Assembly: GCA_019420275.1 (NCBI GenBank)
Contig: JAHZHN010000005.1
Location: forward strand, 1 to 64,000
Reading direction: 5' to 3'
DNA: 64,000 nucleotides
Source of the DNA: Clostridiales bacterium
GTDB taxonomy: Bacteria > Bacillota > Clostridia > Lachnospirales > Lachnospiraceae
The notes beneath the pieces were generated by a model. It was not told where the DNA came from, did not search any database, and was given only the letters and a program-made list of their open reading frames with translations. Every line of letters begins with the position of its first letter. Position 1 is the stretch's first letter. The position numbers and the translations under genes were made by a program. This document shows, piece after piece, positions 44,349-54,743 of this stretch.

Positions 44349-46295
44349 ATGGAACGTAAATATCCACATTTGTGCAGCCCGATTACCATTGGAAAAGTGA
44401 GATTCCGCAATCGTATGTTTTCTGCCCCTATGGGAGGAACGGACATTACCAATGACGGCTGCATAGGACCGAAATCAACTGCTTTTTATGAATTGAGAGG
44501 AAAAGGAGGAGCCGGAGCTGTTACGGTCAGTGAATGTATGGTTCACCCAAAAACAGACGGATCCCATGCCTATCATCTTGATACTTCTGTTTTAAATTCT
44601 CTTGCTGCAGCTACTTATACTGCAGATGCGATCCGCAGACACGGGGCCATTCCAAGTCTGGAGCTGTCTCATTCCGGAATGTATGCAGGAACCTATATGA
44701 CAGATAAAACAAAACAGCATGAGATGAATCAGTGGGGACCGATTGATACGGTACGTCCGGACGGAGTGCCGGTAAAGGCTCTGACAAAAGAGCTGATTGA
44801 TGAGATTGTGGAAGCCTATGGAAATGTGGCCGGACTGGCAAAACGTGCCGGATTTGAAATGATCATGATCCACGGCGGACACGGATGGCTTTTAAACCAG
44901 TTCTTCTCCCCTTATTTTAATAAAAGAACCGATGAGTACGGCGGATCTTTGGAAAACCGCTGCCGTCTGGCAATAGAAGTTCTGAAGTCTGTCAGAAAAG
45001 CAGTAGGACCTGGATTCCCGATTGAATTTCGAATGAGTGGTTCAGAATTGTTTGAAGGCGGCTATGATCTGGAAGAAGGATGCCGGATTGCACAGATGAT
45101 AGAACCGTATATTGATCTGCTTCATGTTTCAGCAGGTACTTATCAGAGAGGTTTTGGTGATACACATCCGTCTATGTTTAAGGAGCACGGGTGCAATGTA
45201 TATTTGGCAGCAGAAATTAAAAAGCATGTTTCTGTGCCGGTAGCAACCCTGGGTGGACTGAATGATCCTGCACAGATGGAACAGATCATCGCAGAAGGAA
45301 AAGCGGATATTGTCTATATGGCAAGAGCGCTTCTGGCAGATCCTTTCCTTCCGAGAAAAGTTATGGCAAATGAGGACGAAGATATCGTAAGATGTTTAAG
45401 ATGCTTTACCTGCATGGCGGAACGTGCGGCAACTGCTACAAGACGCTGTACGGTGAATCCGCTGATCGGACGTGAGATAGAAGGATGCGAGATCGCAAAA
45501 GCTCCGGTTCCGAAAAAGGTTGTTGTCGTAGGCGGGGGTCCGGGAGGACTAAAGGCTGCGCATACTGCGGCAATGCGAGGACATCAGGTCATATTGTTTG
45601 AAAAAGAGTCTGAGCTTGGAGGAATCCTTAAGAGCGAACAGGCCATTCCATTTAAGAAAGAAATGTATGAACTGTCCCACACATTTGCGCGTCAATGCTA
45701 TAAAGCAGGCGTTGACATTCGACTGAATACAAAGGCAACAAAAGAACTGGTAGAAAAAGAACATCCGGATGCACTGATCATTGCTGCTGGATCCAGACCA
45801 TTGGTTCCAGAGATTGAAGGTATTCACGGAGACAATGTTGTCATTGTAAATCAGTATTACCTTGAAAAAGATAAAGTACAGGATGAGGTTGTCGTACTGG
45901 GAGGCGGTCTTGCCGGATGCGAGGCATCCATTCATCTTGCTCATGAAGGAAAGAAAGTCACAGTTGTGGAAATGAGAAATGAGCTTGCACCGGATGCAAA
46001 TGTACGTCATCGTCCTTTGATGCTGCAGGAAATGGACGGACTCGTAGAAATCCGCACCGGACTCAGAGGAGTGCGCATTACAGAAGAAGGTGTGGAATGT
46101 ATGGATCAGGAAGACCATAAAGTGACTGTTCCAGGAAAGACTGTAATCTGCGCACTTGGACAGAGATCAAGAACCGATGTAGTAGATGAACTTAGAGACT
46201 GTGCTCCTTATGTCTGCACAATCGGTGACTGCGCAAAAGTAGCGACCATTACAAATGCAGTTTATCAGGGATATCATGCAGCACTGGATATCTAA
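44349..46295 (+). CDS. 2,4-dienoyl-CoA reductase/BaiCD-type NADH:flavin oxidoreductase
   Basis: 648 residues. N-terminal OYE barrel with FMN (SHSGMYAG, HGGHGWLLNQFFSPYFNKRTDEYG), a 4Fe-4S region with Cys349, Cys352, Cys355 and Cys367, then a flavin/NAD(P)H domain with VVVGGGPGGLKAAHTA and VVLGGGLAGCEASIHLA. It passes electrons from NAD(P)H through FAD and Fe-S to FMN to reduce enoyl-type C=C bonds; gut relatives act on bile acids, cinnamates and enones. The Cys spacing (x2, x2, x11) differs slightly from the FadH pattern (x2, x3, x11). ATG 44349 follows AAAGGAGAG; an earlier ATG at 44310 is possible. Confidence 0.87.
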   Translation: MERKYPHLCSPITIGKVRFRNRMFSAPMGGTDITNDGCIGPKSTAFYELRGKGGAGAVTVSECMVHPKTDGSHAYHLDTSVLNSLAAATYTADAIRRHGAIPSLELSHSGMYAGTYMTDKTKQHEMNQWGPIDTVRPDGVPVKALTKELIDEIVEAYGNVAGLAKRAGFEMIMIHGGHGWLLNQFFSPYFNKRTDEYGGSLENRCRLAIEVLKSVRKAVGPGFPIEFRMSGSELFEGGYDLEEGCRIAQMIEPYIDLLHVSAGTYQRGFGDTHPSMFKEHGCNVYLAAEIKKHVSVPVATLGGLNDPAQMEQIIAEGKADIVYMARALLADPFLPRKVMANEDEDIVRCLRCFTCMAERAATATRRCTVNPLIGREIEGCEIAKAPVPKKVVVVGGGPGGLKAAHTAAMRGHQVILFEKESELGGILKSEQAIPFKKEMYELSHTFARQCYKAGVDIRLNTKATKELVEKEHPDALIIAAGSRPLVPEIEGIHGDNVVIVNQYYLEKDKVQDEVVVLGGGLAGCEASIHLAHEGKKVTVVEMRNELAPDANVRHRPLMLQEMDGLVEIRTGLRGVRITEEGVECMDQEDHKVTVPGKTVICALGQRSRTDVVDELRDCAPYVCTIGDCAKVATITNAVYQGYHAALDI

Positions 46296-46337
46296 GATAA
46301 AGACAGAAGAACGAAAAAAATATAAATGAAAAAGGAT

Positions 46338-46374
46338 AGACCATATGGGTAGAAGCCTGTATGGTCTGTTTTTG
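46338..46374 (+). terminator. rho-independent terminator after the OYE/FAD gene
   Basis: AGACCATA...TATGGTCT followed by GTTTTTG. The 340 bases from here to 46718 show no gene, only a weak CTGAG/CTCAG hairpin near 46600 and the AAAGGAG site of the next gene. Confidence 0.8.
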
Positions 46375-46718
46375 TTTGGAATTTATTTATGGATGGACTT
46401 TTCTTCTCATGTTGATGATATAGAACAGCTGAGTGATCATTCAGTGTAATTTTATGAAGCAGACAAATTATCATCCTTAATAGTATTTTTATGGTATGAT
46501 ATTAAAAAAACTGTGATATTGAGAGATTCGCTATCTGTGAGGTGTACATTTTTGCGGGAGAATAGGAGGATGATTGTTTTTTCAAGGAAATAAAGTAAGC
46601 TGAGGAGGAGAAACGCTCAGAAACAATATCAAGTTAAGTACGGTCTTTTTAACCTTAGATTATAAAAAATTTAGATAAAGAAAACCATTATCTCTGATAA
46701 AGAAAGGAGCTTATCTTT

Positions 46719-47774
46719 ATGCATCAAAAAAAATTAAGACGTTTTCCGCTTGTGATCCTATGGGTTTTGGCATTGTTCTTATTGATTTGTCTTGTATCCA
46801 TTATAAAAAATCAAAGTAGAGCAAACCTAGAGCAACTTGATGATGGTGATCAGGCTGTACTGGCAGAGTATAATAAGCTGTGTACTTCTCTTGCAGAAGA
46901 AGATATATGGGAAGACTTCCATCTGGAGGATAAAACGATCCTTGCAATGCCAAGCAGCTGGAACGGTTATCTGATTAATCCGTCAGAACCTGTATCAAGT
47001 GTTTTTGCAAAGAAAATTTCGCTTCCAAAGGACTGGAATATCAGCGTCTACAGATTAGCCGCAGTGACGCCGGGACTGATGAAATTCCGTTTTGACGGGA
47101 ATTTTAATACTATTGGTAAAACATATTCTCTTTTTGGTAATGATGTTTACTACATAAAATACGACCGTGATCACACGGTGAAAGACAAGTGGTCTTCTGA
47201 GCATTTTACTACATTCCTGAGTCATGAATCCTTCCATTATTATATGCAAAATTAATGGGTGGAGGGCAGTCGCTTTTCTGCGGATAATCTGACATCAGAG
47301 GATATTGATCGATTGGAAAAAGAGTATAGTGCGTTGGGCAAGATTCAGAGTCAGCTGCTTTCCGATGAGCCGGATCATGACGCGCTTTTTTCAGCAGCAA
47401 AAGAATATGTCAGTGTTAAAGATCTCAGAATGACGGAGAATCCGGATTATGTGCAAAAGGAAATAGAGATGGAAACGGCAGAAGGGACTGCGACATATGT
47501 GGGAATTAAGGCTTCCGAACGAGTTGGATATGATTATGGGGTGATGTATTTCGATAATCAAAAGGATGTTCCTTTTGACGAAGTTGTTCCGCAGTATCGA
47601 GCTGGAAACCTTAAAAAGAATTTTTTCGCTGATCGAATGCCGTATGAGACAGGAGCCATTCTCTGCCTTTTGATGGATGAGCTTGATGTCCCAGATTGGA
47701 GGAAAGTTCTGAATCATCAGACAAAGAAAAAATCTCAGACTCTTTATTCTGTTCTTAAAACATGGTTAGGATAG
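46719..47774 (+). pseudogene. membrane-anchored zinc-peptidase-like gene split by an in-frame stop
   Basis: One frame of 352 codons interrupted only by TAA at 47253-47255. Part 1 (178 aa) has a signal anchor (LVILWVLALFLLICLVSI) and ends in HESFH (His169, Glu170, His173), an HExxH zinc motif. Part 2 continues in the same frame with EGTATYV, whose Glu would be the third zinc ligand of a gluzincin. The stop lies five residues after HExxH, so neither half could be an active enzyme alone. No shift or deletion is needed to restore the frame. Substrate unknown. Confidence 0.75.
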
Positions 47775-47973
47775 TTTCAAACTCTGTGTAACGGACACAA
47801 GATAGTTCCCGCTTGTTGAAAATGAAGTCATAAAATAGGATAAAAAATCCTGAAAATGCAGATTGTATTGTAATCAATTTGATAAACATGTAAGATAAAA
47901 AATATATATAAGTTGCAGCTGAGTATCTGGCTGCTCAGAAATACAGAAATCATAAATAGAGGGTGAGAAAACG

Positions 47974-48969
47974 ATGAAAAAAAAGAAACTGGGTTCAGTT
48001 TTAGGTGATGTAGGGAGTGCGGCAAAAGGCTTGATTGATAAAACCAAGACGCATGCAGTTCAGGCTATGGATCAGAATAATGACGGAAAATTTGATATTT
48101 CGGACGTTTCAATGATTGCAGGGGCTGTCGGTGATACCGTGAAGAAAAGAGCTGCTGCGGTAAAAGAAGGAGTTGAGGACAGCCATAGGCGTATGGAGTT
48201 AAGGTCATTACAGCCTATTTTTTTGGATACCTTAGAACAAACGGAATTCTTGCTGTCTAAGTTCATTCGTGTCACGGAAAGAGATAAGAAATATGCGGAA
48301 AGTGATGTCTGTCAGGGGTCCATTGGCTTTTTGTCCAATAAGGGCGGAATCCGTGTTGTAAATATTTTTAAGGATTCGTTAAATGCATTTGGACTGCAGT
48401 TTTATCCAGATGCTGAGTGTGAATTTTATTATGTGAATCCTACAGATAAAAATACTTACATTGCTTTGGATGAGTACTTCAGTTATCTTAAAACGGTGCG
48501 TGTGAATGAACTTCAGCGAGTGGCACAGGATCTTGGAGCAAAACATTTCAGAGTGATTTATAAGGAAGAACGGATATCTTTTTCTGAAACTAAGACAAAA
48601 GCACAGGCAAAGGCAGCAGGCGTTGGAAATGCTGAAGGCGAGCATGATTTGTCAGAGGAGAAGTGTTCCGTCAATAATGTTGCGGCAGAGATGTTTATGG
48701 AAGGACATGCTCCTCAAGAACCAGAACTTGTATATCTTTTGAAAGATGACAATGTTCAAAATCTGATTCATTTGAGAATGAAAGGCGGAGACGGTTTCCA
48801 TCATCATAAGATTTCGATTAAGCTAAGCAATTCTTCAGGACTGAAAGAAAGCGATGCTGTAAAGATTGATGCTTTTCTGAAAGGGATGAAAGTATCTGGC
48901 AATGCGACTGTTGTGAGTGAAGCAAAGAACGAATCCCGAAGATATTTTGAGTATGAAATTGATTTTTAA
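47974..48969 (+). CDS. uncharacterised protein with an EF-hand/dockerin-like loop
   Basis: 331 residues, no signal peptide or membrane segment. The N-terminus has an amphipathic stretch and the loop DQNNDGKFDISDV (about 33-45), which has the DxNxDGxxD calcium-binding pattern. The rest is mixed alpha/beta, with many charged residues and no motif I recognise. GAGGGTGAG precedes the ATG. Family unknown. Confidence 0.65.
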   Translation: MKKKKLGSVLGDVGSAAKGLIDKTKTHAVQAMDQNNDGKFDISDVSMIAGAVGDTVKKRAAAVKEGVEDSHRRMELRSLQPIFLDTLEQTEFLLSKFIRVTERDKKYAESDVCQGSIGFLSNKGGIRVVNIFKDSLNAFGLQFYPDAECEFYYVNPTDKNTYIALDEYFSYLKTVRVNELQRVAQDLGAKHFRVIYKEERISFSETKTKAQAKAAGVGNAEGEHDLSEEKCSVNNVAAEMFMEGHAPQEPELVYLLKDDNVQNLIHLRMKGGDGFHHHKISIKLSNSSGLKESDAVKIDAFLKGMKVSGNATVVSEAKNESRRYFEYEIDF

Positions 48970-49159
48970 ATTCAGACTGTAAACAGAGAAGAGCGGATGC
49001 CAGAGAAGTTCAGGAGAATTCAAAATAAGTTTTCTCGTTTTGTATCTATTAGAATCGTGGGAACAGATAATACAACGATCGTGAAGGATAGACTGCTTGT
49101 TAGATAAAGCAGTATCTGGATGGAGAGATAACAAAAGAAAAATATCGTTTTGAGTGATT

Positions 49160-52129
49160 AACACCAATTAATGATATCGAGCTAAAGGTATATGAAAATG
49201 CAATTAATTATGTATTTGAAAATTATGACATAAAAAATGTAGCTATTTCAGGTGTATATGGTGCAGGTAAAAGTAGCGTATTGGAATCATATAAGAAGAA
49301 ACGTAATGATTTAAATTTTTTACATATATCTCTTGCACATTTTCAGTCTTCAGATTTAGAAGAAATAGAGGATACCGATTCAAAAAATCTTGAAGGTAAG
49401 AGAGCGAAAAAAGAATCTGTATTAGAAGGGAAAATATTGAATCAATTGATACATCAAATATCTTTTGATAGAAACCTTCAAACTAATTTTAAAGTTAAAA
49501 GAAGTATTAAGACAATAGAGGTTGTGAAAAGCACAGTAATAATACTTATACTAGTACTTACGTTACTGTATTTTATTTTTTTAAATCCTGGAAGCAATAT
49601 GTGTTATCATTGGCGAATAATATATTGAAATCTACTTTATTGTACTCTATTACCCAATATAGTTTACTGATTGTTGGAGCTGTTTTGACTGTACTTTTAG
49701 GAGTCATCATTTATGAAATAGTAAAAATACAGAAGAATAGAAATATATTTCGAAAATTAAATTTTCAGGGGAATGAGATTGAGATATTTGAAGAAAGCAA
49801 TGATTCATATTTTGACAAATATTTGAATGAAGTGTTGTATTTGTTTGAGAATGCAGCGGTTGATGTGATTATTTTTGAAGATATAGACCGTTTTAATGTA
49901 AATAGTATATTTGAGAGACTGCGAGAGGTGAATGCTCTTGTGAATATCCGACTACAAAAGAGTCATAAAAAAATTATTCGTTTTTTTATTTATTGCGTGA
50001 TGATATTTTTGTATCAAAGGACAAGACGAAGTTTTTCGATTATATCATTCCTGTTGTATCTGTTTTAGATAGTTTCAATTCCTATGATCAATTTCTTAAT
50101 CTTTTAAAAAGGGGTAAGATTTTGCACCTTTTTAATGAAAATTTTTTACAGGGATTGTCATTATATATTGATGATATGTGTCTGTTAAAAAATGTCTATA
50201 ATGAATTTATAATTTATTATTATCGTTTAAATACAACGGACTTAGATCCAAATAAAATGCTTGCTATGATTACATATAAAAATTTATTTCCACGTGATTT
50301 TAGTGAATTACAATTAAATCAGGGATTCGTATTTACTCTTTTCAATAAAAAAGAGGAGTTAATAGCTGATGAAATAGAAGAAATAGAAAATAAAATTGAT
50401 GGCATACAAAAAAGCGACAGTGTTTAAATAATGAACATCTTACATCGCTTAGAGAATTAGGTGTAGTTATTGCAGATAAGTATTTAAAAAGATATTCTTA
50501 GAGTTCAAATGATGATAATCAGTTAGATTGGTTTATATTAAATCATTTAAATAGAGATCAACGAGACGAGTATGAGCGGCGTAAGGAAAATGTAAAAGAT
50601 AAACTAAGAGGAAATCTTTCACAATTAGAAGACCAAATATATAAGTTAGAAGAGAGAAAAAATATTTTAAGGAATCAAAAGCTTTATGAATTAATCAATC
50701 GCGATAATATAAATAGAATTTTTAGTGCTACAAGCACCAATGAAATAGGGAAAATTAAAGAATTTAAAGAGATAAAAAGTAGTGAGTATTTTGATCTTTT
50801 AAAATATCTTATCCGGCATGGATATATTGATGAAACCTATAGCGATTATATGACATACTGTTATGAGAATAGTCTGAGCCGTGTGGATAAAATTTTCTTG
50901 CGTAGTATTTCAGACAGCAGGGCTAAAGAGTATACATATCAATTGAAAAATCCTAAATTAGTTGTTTCACGGCTCAAAATCGTGGATTTTGATCAAGAAG
51001 AGAGCTTAAATTTTGATTTATTTGATTATTTGTTAAAAACACCAGAAAAAGCTGAACACTTAAATAGATTTATAAATCAGCTTAAAAATACGAAAAATTA
51101 TAAATTTGTTGGAGCTTTTCTTGATACTCGAGGGCATTACCTGAGTTTATAAAGAAGGTTAATATTATATATTCAAAGGTGTTGGCAGAAACTCTTATAG
51201 GAAAGATTTTCTTAAAAAAACAGATATGGAAATATTCTATTTACACATTGTGTTATTCGGACAGTGATACAATCTGTTTAATGAACTCTGATAATGTTAT
51301 TAGCAACTATATATCAATGAGCGGATGTATTTTTCCAATTGTGAAGATATAAGTATTGAAAATCTGATTGCTGGACTTAAATATGATGCTTGATTTTTTA
51401 GACTATAATTGTGCAGAGGAATTAAAAAAAGATATTTATAAGTTTTGTAGCATGTAATGATATTGAAAACTCTAGATATAAAGAACTATTCTTATGATAG
51501 TTAGGATAAGGCAATACAGGATAAGATATATGTCTTAGTATTAACATATATCCAGGATATAATAGAAGATTATCAAAATGTTTCTTCTCAATTAAAAAAT
51601 AAATTATTGTATTCAAGAGAATTAGATATCGAAAATAGAATTGATTTGTTAATAGTAATATTATCTGATTTAAATATAGAAGATGTGTTATGTGACTCTC
51701 GTAATCCTTCAATCAGTATGCTGAGTAAAGATTCATTTGCTTATGTGAATGCTTTGGGAGAATTTTAAAGAATATGCGTATTTGTCGATACAAGGCACAG
51801 GTGTTATATTCCTATGATAAAAAATTGATTTTCGATATCGATACGATTGTAGAAAATCTGGGTATGCTTCTTGAGCAGTTTTGTAAGATTATTACTACAA
51901 TAAGACCTCTTCGGTCAGAGTTAATTGATTATTTGCAACAAAATGGTATAGATAAAATCAAATTACTGTTTATTTATTTGGTCCTCAATTAATTAAATTG
52001 ACAGAAATGTTCTTAAATGAAAAGATACCTTATGGAAAGATACAATTATTGAAGAATAAAATTTTAGAAATAATCCATTCTGATGAGTTTAAGTATATGC
52101 TAAAAACGAGATACAGTGGATGTGACTAG
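49160..52129 (+). pseudogene. decayed YobI-like P-loop NTPase gene
   Basis: A gene of roughly 990 codons broken into many frames. Readable pieces are: PINDIELKVYENAINYVFEN with Walker A GVYGAGKSS near 49254-49280 (a TGA interrupts the frame just upstream), two membrane segments across a frameshift near 49610, Walker B VDVIIFEDIDRFN near 49860, a frameshift near 49990 and then LRDDIFVSKDKTKFFD, and further pieces to the last codons before TAG at 52127. The order and motifs match YobI-family P-loop NTPases, which have a large membrane-associated domain. At least five disruptions are visible, so it cannot encode a working protein. AT-rich throughout. Confidence 0.75.
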
Positions 52130-52206
52130 CTGATAAAGTCAGCCGCCTTGTGCTAAACTATTGATGATGGTGTATGGCAAAACATTTAGTCAGGGAGGAC
52201 ATAAAA

Positions 52207-52482
52207 ATGTTGTATGAAGAAATGGAAAAGAAAGAGATTGAAAGGGTTTATGCGGTGTTTGCCCATTATATCGCAGAAAGCCTCTATCTGGAATGGTTCC
52301 CGCCTGACAAGTTGGGCTATCTGTTGTTGAAAATTAGGATACAAAAGTGGCATACCTAGGAAGAAATACTTATTGACGTGGCCGAGTAGCTTGGTTCAGT
52401 ATTGTTTTCCGAAGTATTTATAGATGTTTTGCAGATGACTGAAAACGAGCAGAGTAAACAGACCGCCAATCCTTTGAAATGA
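52207..52482 (+). pseudogene. short decayed gene of unknown family
   Basis: ATG 52207 behind GGGAGGA opens MLYEEMEKKEIERVYAVFAH and continues with AESLYLEWFPPDKLGYLL. TAG codons at 52357-52359 and 52390-52392 interrupt it, but the same frame goes on as LGSVLFSEVFIDVLQMTE to a TGA at 52480. No family recognised. Confidence 0.45.
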
Positions 52483-52957
52483 GCGATATAAAACGTACTG
52501 GCAGCTATTTTTTGAACGGCTACTGGAGTGCCGGCTAATCTGCAAAAAAATCCTGGCTGAGGAAAAAATGACTCTACCATCAGAGTGTCAGAATCCTTAA
52601 AGCGCTTCGGATACTTTTTTGTGGACATTTTTTCTGGAAAAGACTTTCGGGAGGGAGATACAGAGGCAAACAAGCAGGCAGTTATGGATATTGTGAATCG
52701 TAAAGGCGGTTGAATTAATAAAGAAGCTCTACAAGATACCCTATCTAGCTCAGTAGTACCGGCATTAAAACTATGGGTAATAATAAAATTAGGCGAATTC
52801 TCAAAATAAGATATCGTGTATAAATACGACAGAAAAGTAAATAGTGAATACACGAGTAATTCAAGTTGAAATATTTTCATGAATTATATGGACGTATTTT
52901 GTAGTCCTTTGTATGATGAAAAACTATTGGAAAGTAATATCGTATAATATATAATAG
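52483..52957. other. gene debris without an intact frame
   Basis: Plus-strand fragments such as RVSESLKRFGYFFVDIFSG and ANKQAVMDIVNRKGG can be read between stops near 52570-52715, suggesting another dead gene. A 174-codon open frame on the minus strand here has no ribosome site or protein-like pattern and is not called. Confidence 0.35.
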
Positions 52958-52987
52958 ATGAATTTTATATTAGAGAGGGTGAGAATT

Positions 52988-54028
52988 ATGTATCGTTATC
53001 CTATAGACAATTTAGAGAAGCTTTCAAATTCTTTTGCAGTTAGTCCGGAAGATCATTCAATGGGGAATTCTTTAGGTCAATATATGGAAATTAAAGTTCA
53101 TCCGTTACTAAAAGAATATAATTATGACAAAATTGTAGTGTGGGGGAAATTTGACCGCTCCTCCGGAATATCTTATAAAGAAAAAGCTAATAAATTGTTT
53201 AACTATATTCGCCCTACTGCTCGGATTAGTGACGCAATACTATATTTAAATTGCTTTCCAGGATTAGATTATGTCTTTCACTATGGGAATATTATAAAAT
53301 CCTATCTCTCTTTAGTGCAAAAGCCTTATAATGTATCAAGTATACTTCCTTCGGAAGAGGAATGTTGGAAAGCAATAGCAGAATCTGATTTGAAGTTCGT
53401 GCCGAAGTGTCATACAGTAATCATGGGGTATGTTGAGGGGATACAAAACATATCTTTTGACGCTACATGGCATGGTACTGGAAATTTTTTGTGGAAAAGT
53501 GTCTGTTTATCCTCCTGTAATGCCATTCTTCTTGGATGTAAACATACATATTGGGGAGAAATTGCTGGAAGAATTGTATCCTATTTGGCACTAAATGGAG
53601 TTAAAAGAATTATATATTCTGGAAAACTAGGAACTTTAAATCCTAATTTAATTCCCAATTTAACAATTGCTACAGGCAATACCAGCATTTTACCAAATGG
53701 GCAAATTATAGAGTGGGATAATCTATTTGACGATATAACTGACTCTCAAATATATTATGGTAGGCATATAACAGTGCCATCTGTAATGCAAGAAACAAAA
53801 AAATGGTTAAAAGCTAATTGTGGTGTAGCTGATTTTGTTGATCCAGAAATTGGACATATGGCATTTGCTGCTATGAATTATGGGGTTAAATTTTCGTACT
53901 TACACATTATTTCAGATAATTTATCGCACAAGTATGAATTTGATCTTTCAAATGAAAGAAAAACTGCAGTAATACAAAATAGAAGTATTCTATTTAGAAA
54001 AATTAGAGAAGCAATTACGCGTCTTTAG
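52988..54028 (+). CDS. nucleoside phosphorylase-like protein
   Basis: 346 residues. The second half carries landmarks of the PNP/MTA-nucleosidase fold: SGKLGTLNP (211-219, the purine/phosphate loop), VDPEIGHMAFAA (284-295, with Glu287 in the place of VDMEx), and IISDNL (307-312, with Asp310 as the base-protonating Asp). The first 150 residues are not typical and may be a sensor or partner domain. AT-rich and immediately upstream of the BREX operon. In defence contexts PNP-like domains can act as effectors on nucleotides; that use here is inference. GAGAGGGTGAG precedes the ATG. Confidence 0.65.
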   Translation: MYRYPIDNLEKLSNSFAVSPEDHSMGNSLGQYMEIKVHPLLKEYNYDKIVVWGKFDRSSGISYKEKANKLFNYIRPTARISDAILYLNCFPGLDYVFHYGNIIKSYLSLVQKPYNVSSILPSEEECWKAIAESDLKFVPKCHTVIMGYVEGIQNISFDATWHGTGNFLWKSVCLSSCNAILLGCKHTYWGEIAGRIVSYLALNGVKRIIYSGKLGTLNPNLIPNLTIATGNTSILPNGQIIEWDNLFDDITDSQIYYGRHITVPSVMQETKKWLKANCGVADFVDPEIGHMAFAAMNYGVKFSYLHIISDNLSHKYEFDLSNERKTAVIQNRSILFRKIREAITRL

Positions 54029-54481
54029 TTAGATTATAGCGATATTGCTTATTTATAGAAAAATTAAATTCTTTTCATAAAAAGTATCTTAATTAGAGCT
54101 GAGATTAATAAAACAGGTCAAAATCATGATGGATTTTTAGCCTATTTTATTTTAATTTATGGCTTTAGTCATAGTCAGTTGAGTGTGACGAAGTCTTTTG
54201 TGCTTCGAAAAATTGAGCAATATGAAACAGAAAATCACCTGTTATTGATATGGTACCTCCAAAGTAACAGATTTTATATTTAATCTGTTTACTATAAGGG
54301 GATTATATCAAATTATTAATTTTGAGGCATGTATTAGTCTTAAATTTTTCCCTTTAAGTTACTTGGTTTCAAAAAAAGTTTCGAGAAATCGAAAATATTA
54401 TCGCAGTATTCAGCACACTATGGTATACTTGAAAAGTATATTGGATACCAATAGTTTTGATTTCAATGAAAGGATACCATT
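54029..54481. other. 453-bp gene-free region upstream of the BREX operon
   Basis: Contains a hairpin AACAGATT/AATCTGTT (54266-54289), which may end the PNP-like gene, and the dyad and repeats near the XRE start described separately. No reading frame with a ribosome site was found. Confidence 0.5.
54424..54479 (+). promoter_or_regulatory. probable control region of the BREX operon
   Basis: The dyad TATACTT-gaa-AAGTATA (54424-54440) overlaps a possible -10 (TATACT, 54424-54429), and GGATACCA occurs twice (54443-54450 and 54472-54479). The second copy abuts the XRE start. A good -35 was not found. The XRE product is the likely reader. Confidence 0.45.
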
Positions 54482-54721
54482 ATGGCGATTTCCTATAAAA
54501 AATTATTCAAATTAATGATAGACAAGAATATGAAAAAGAAGGATTTACGCACACTAACAGGTGTAAGTTATTCTACAATACTAAAAATGGAAAATGAAGA
54601 ATATGTAAGTTTGGATGTGCTTGATCGGATATGCCGGAGTTTACATTGTCAGTTAAGTGACATTGCGGAAGTCCTTCCAGATGTGTGTCCGGATAATAGG
54701 ACAGGTTCGGAAGGAAAATGA
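54482..54721 (+). CDS. XRE-family regulator (YozG-like), first gene of the BREX operon
   Basis: 79 residues, a bare helix-turn-helix: LFKLMIDKNMKKKDLRTLTGVSYSTILKMENEEYVSLDVLDRICRSLHCQLSDIAEV. It lies 22 bases before brxA on the same strand, and may repress the defence genes. AAAGGATACC precedes the ATG. Confidence 0.8.
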   Translation: MAISYKKLFKLMIDKNMKKKDLRTLTGVSYSTILKMENEEYVSLDVLDRICRSLHCQLSDIAEVLPDVCPDNRTGSEGK

Positions 54722-54743
54722 GTGGGAAAGGAGTACCAGTGAG

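Noticed and set aside
47253..47255. Programmed recoding of the in-frame TAA
   Set aside because: TAA is not a selenocysteine or pyrrolysine codon and no stimulatory structure was seen; called a pseudogene.
52356..52880. 174-codon open frame on the minus strand
   Set aside because: No ribosome site, odd composition, and the plus strand here carries readable gene debris; likely chance.
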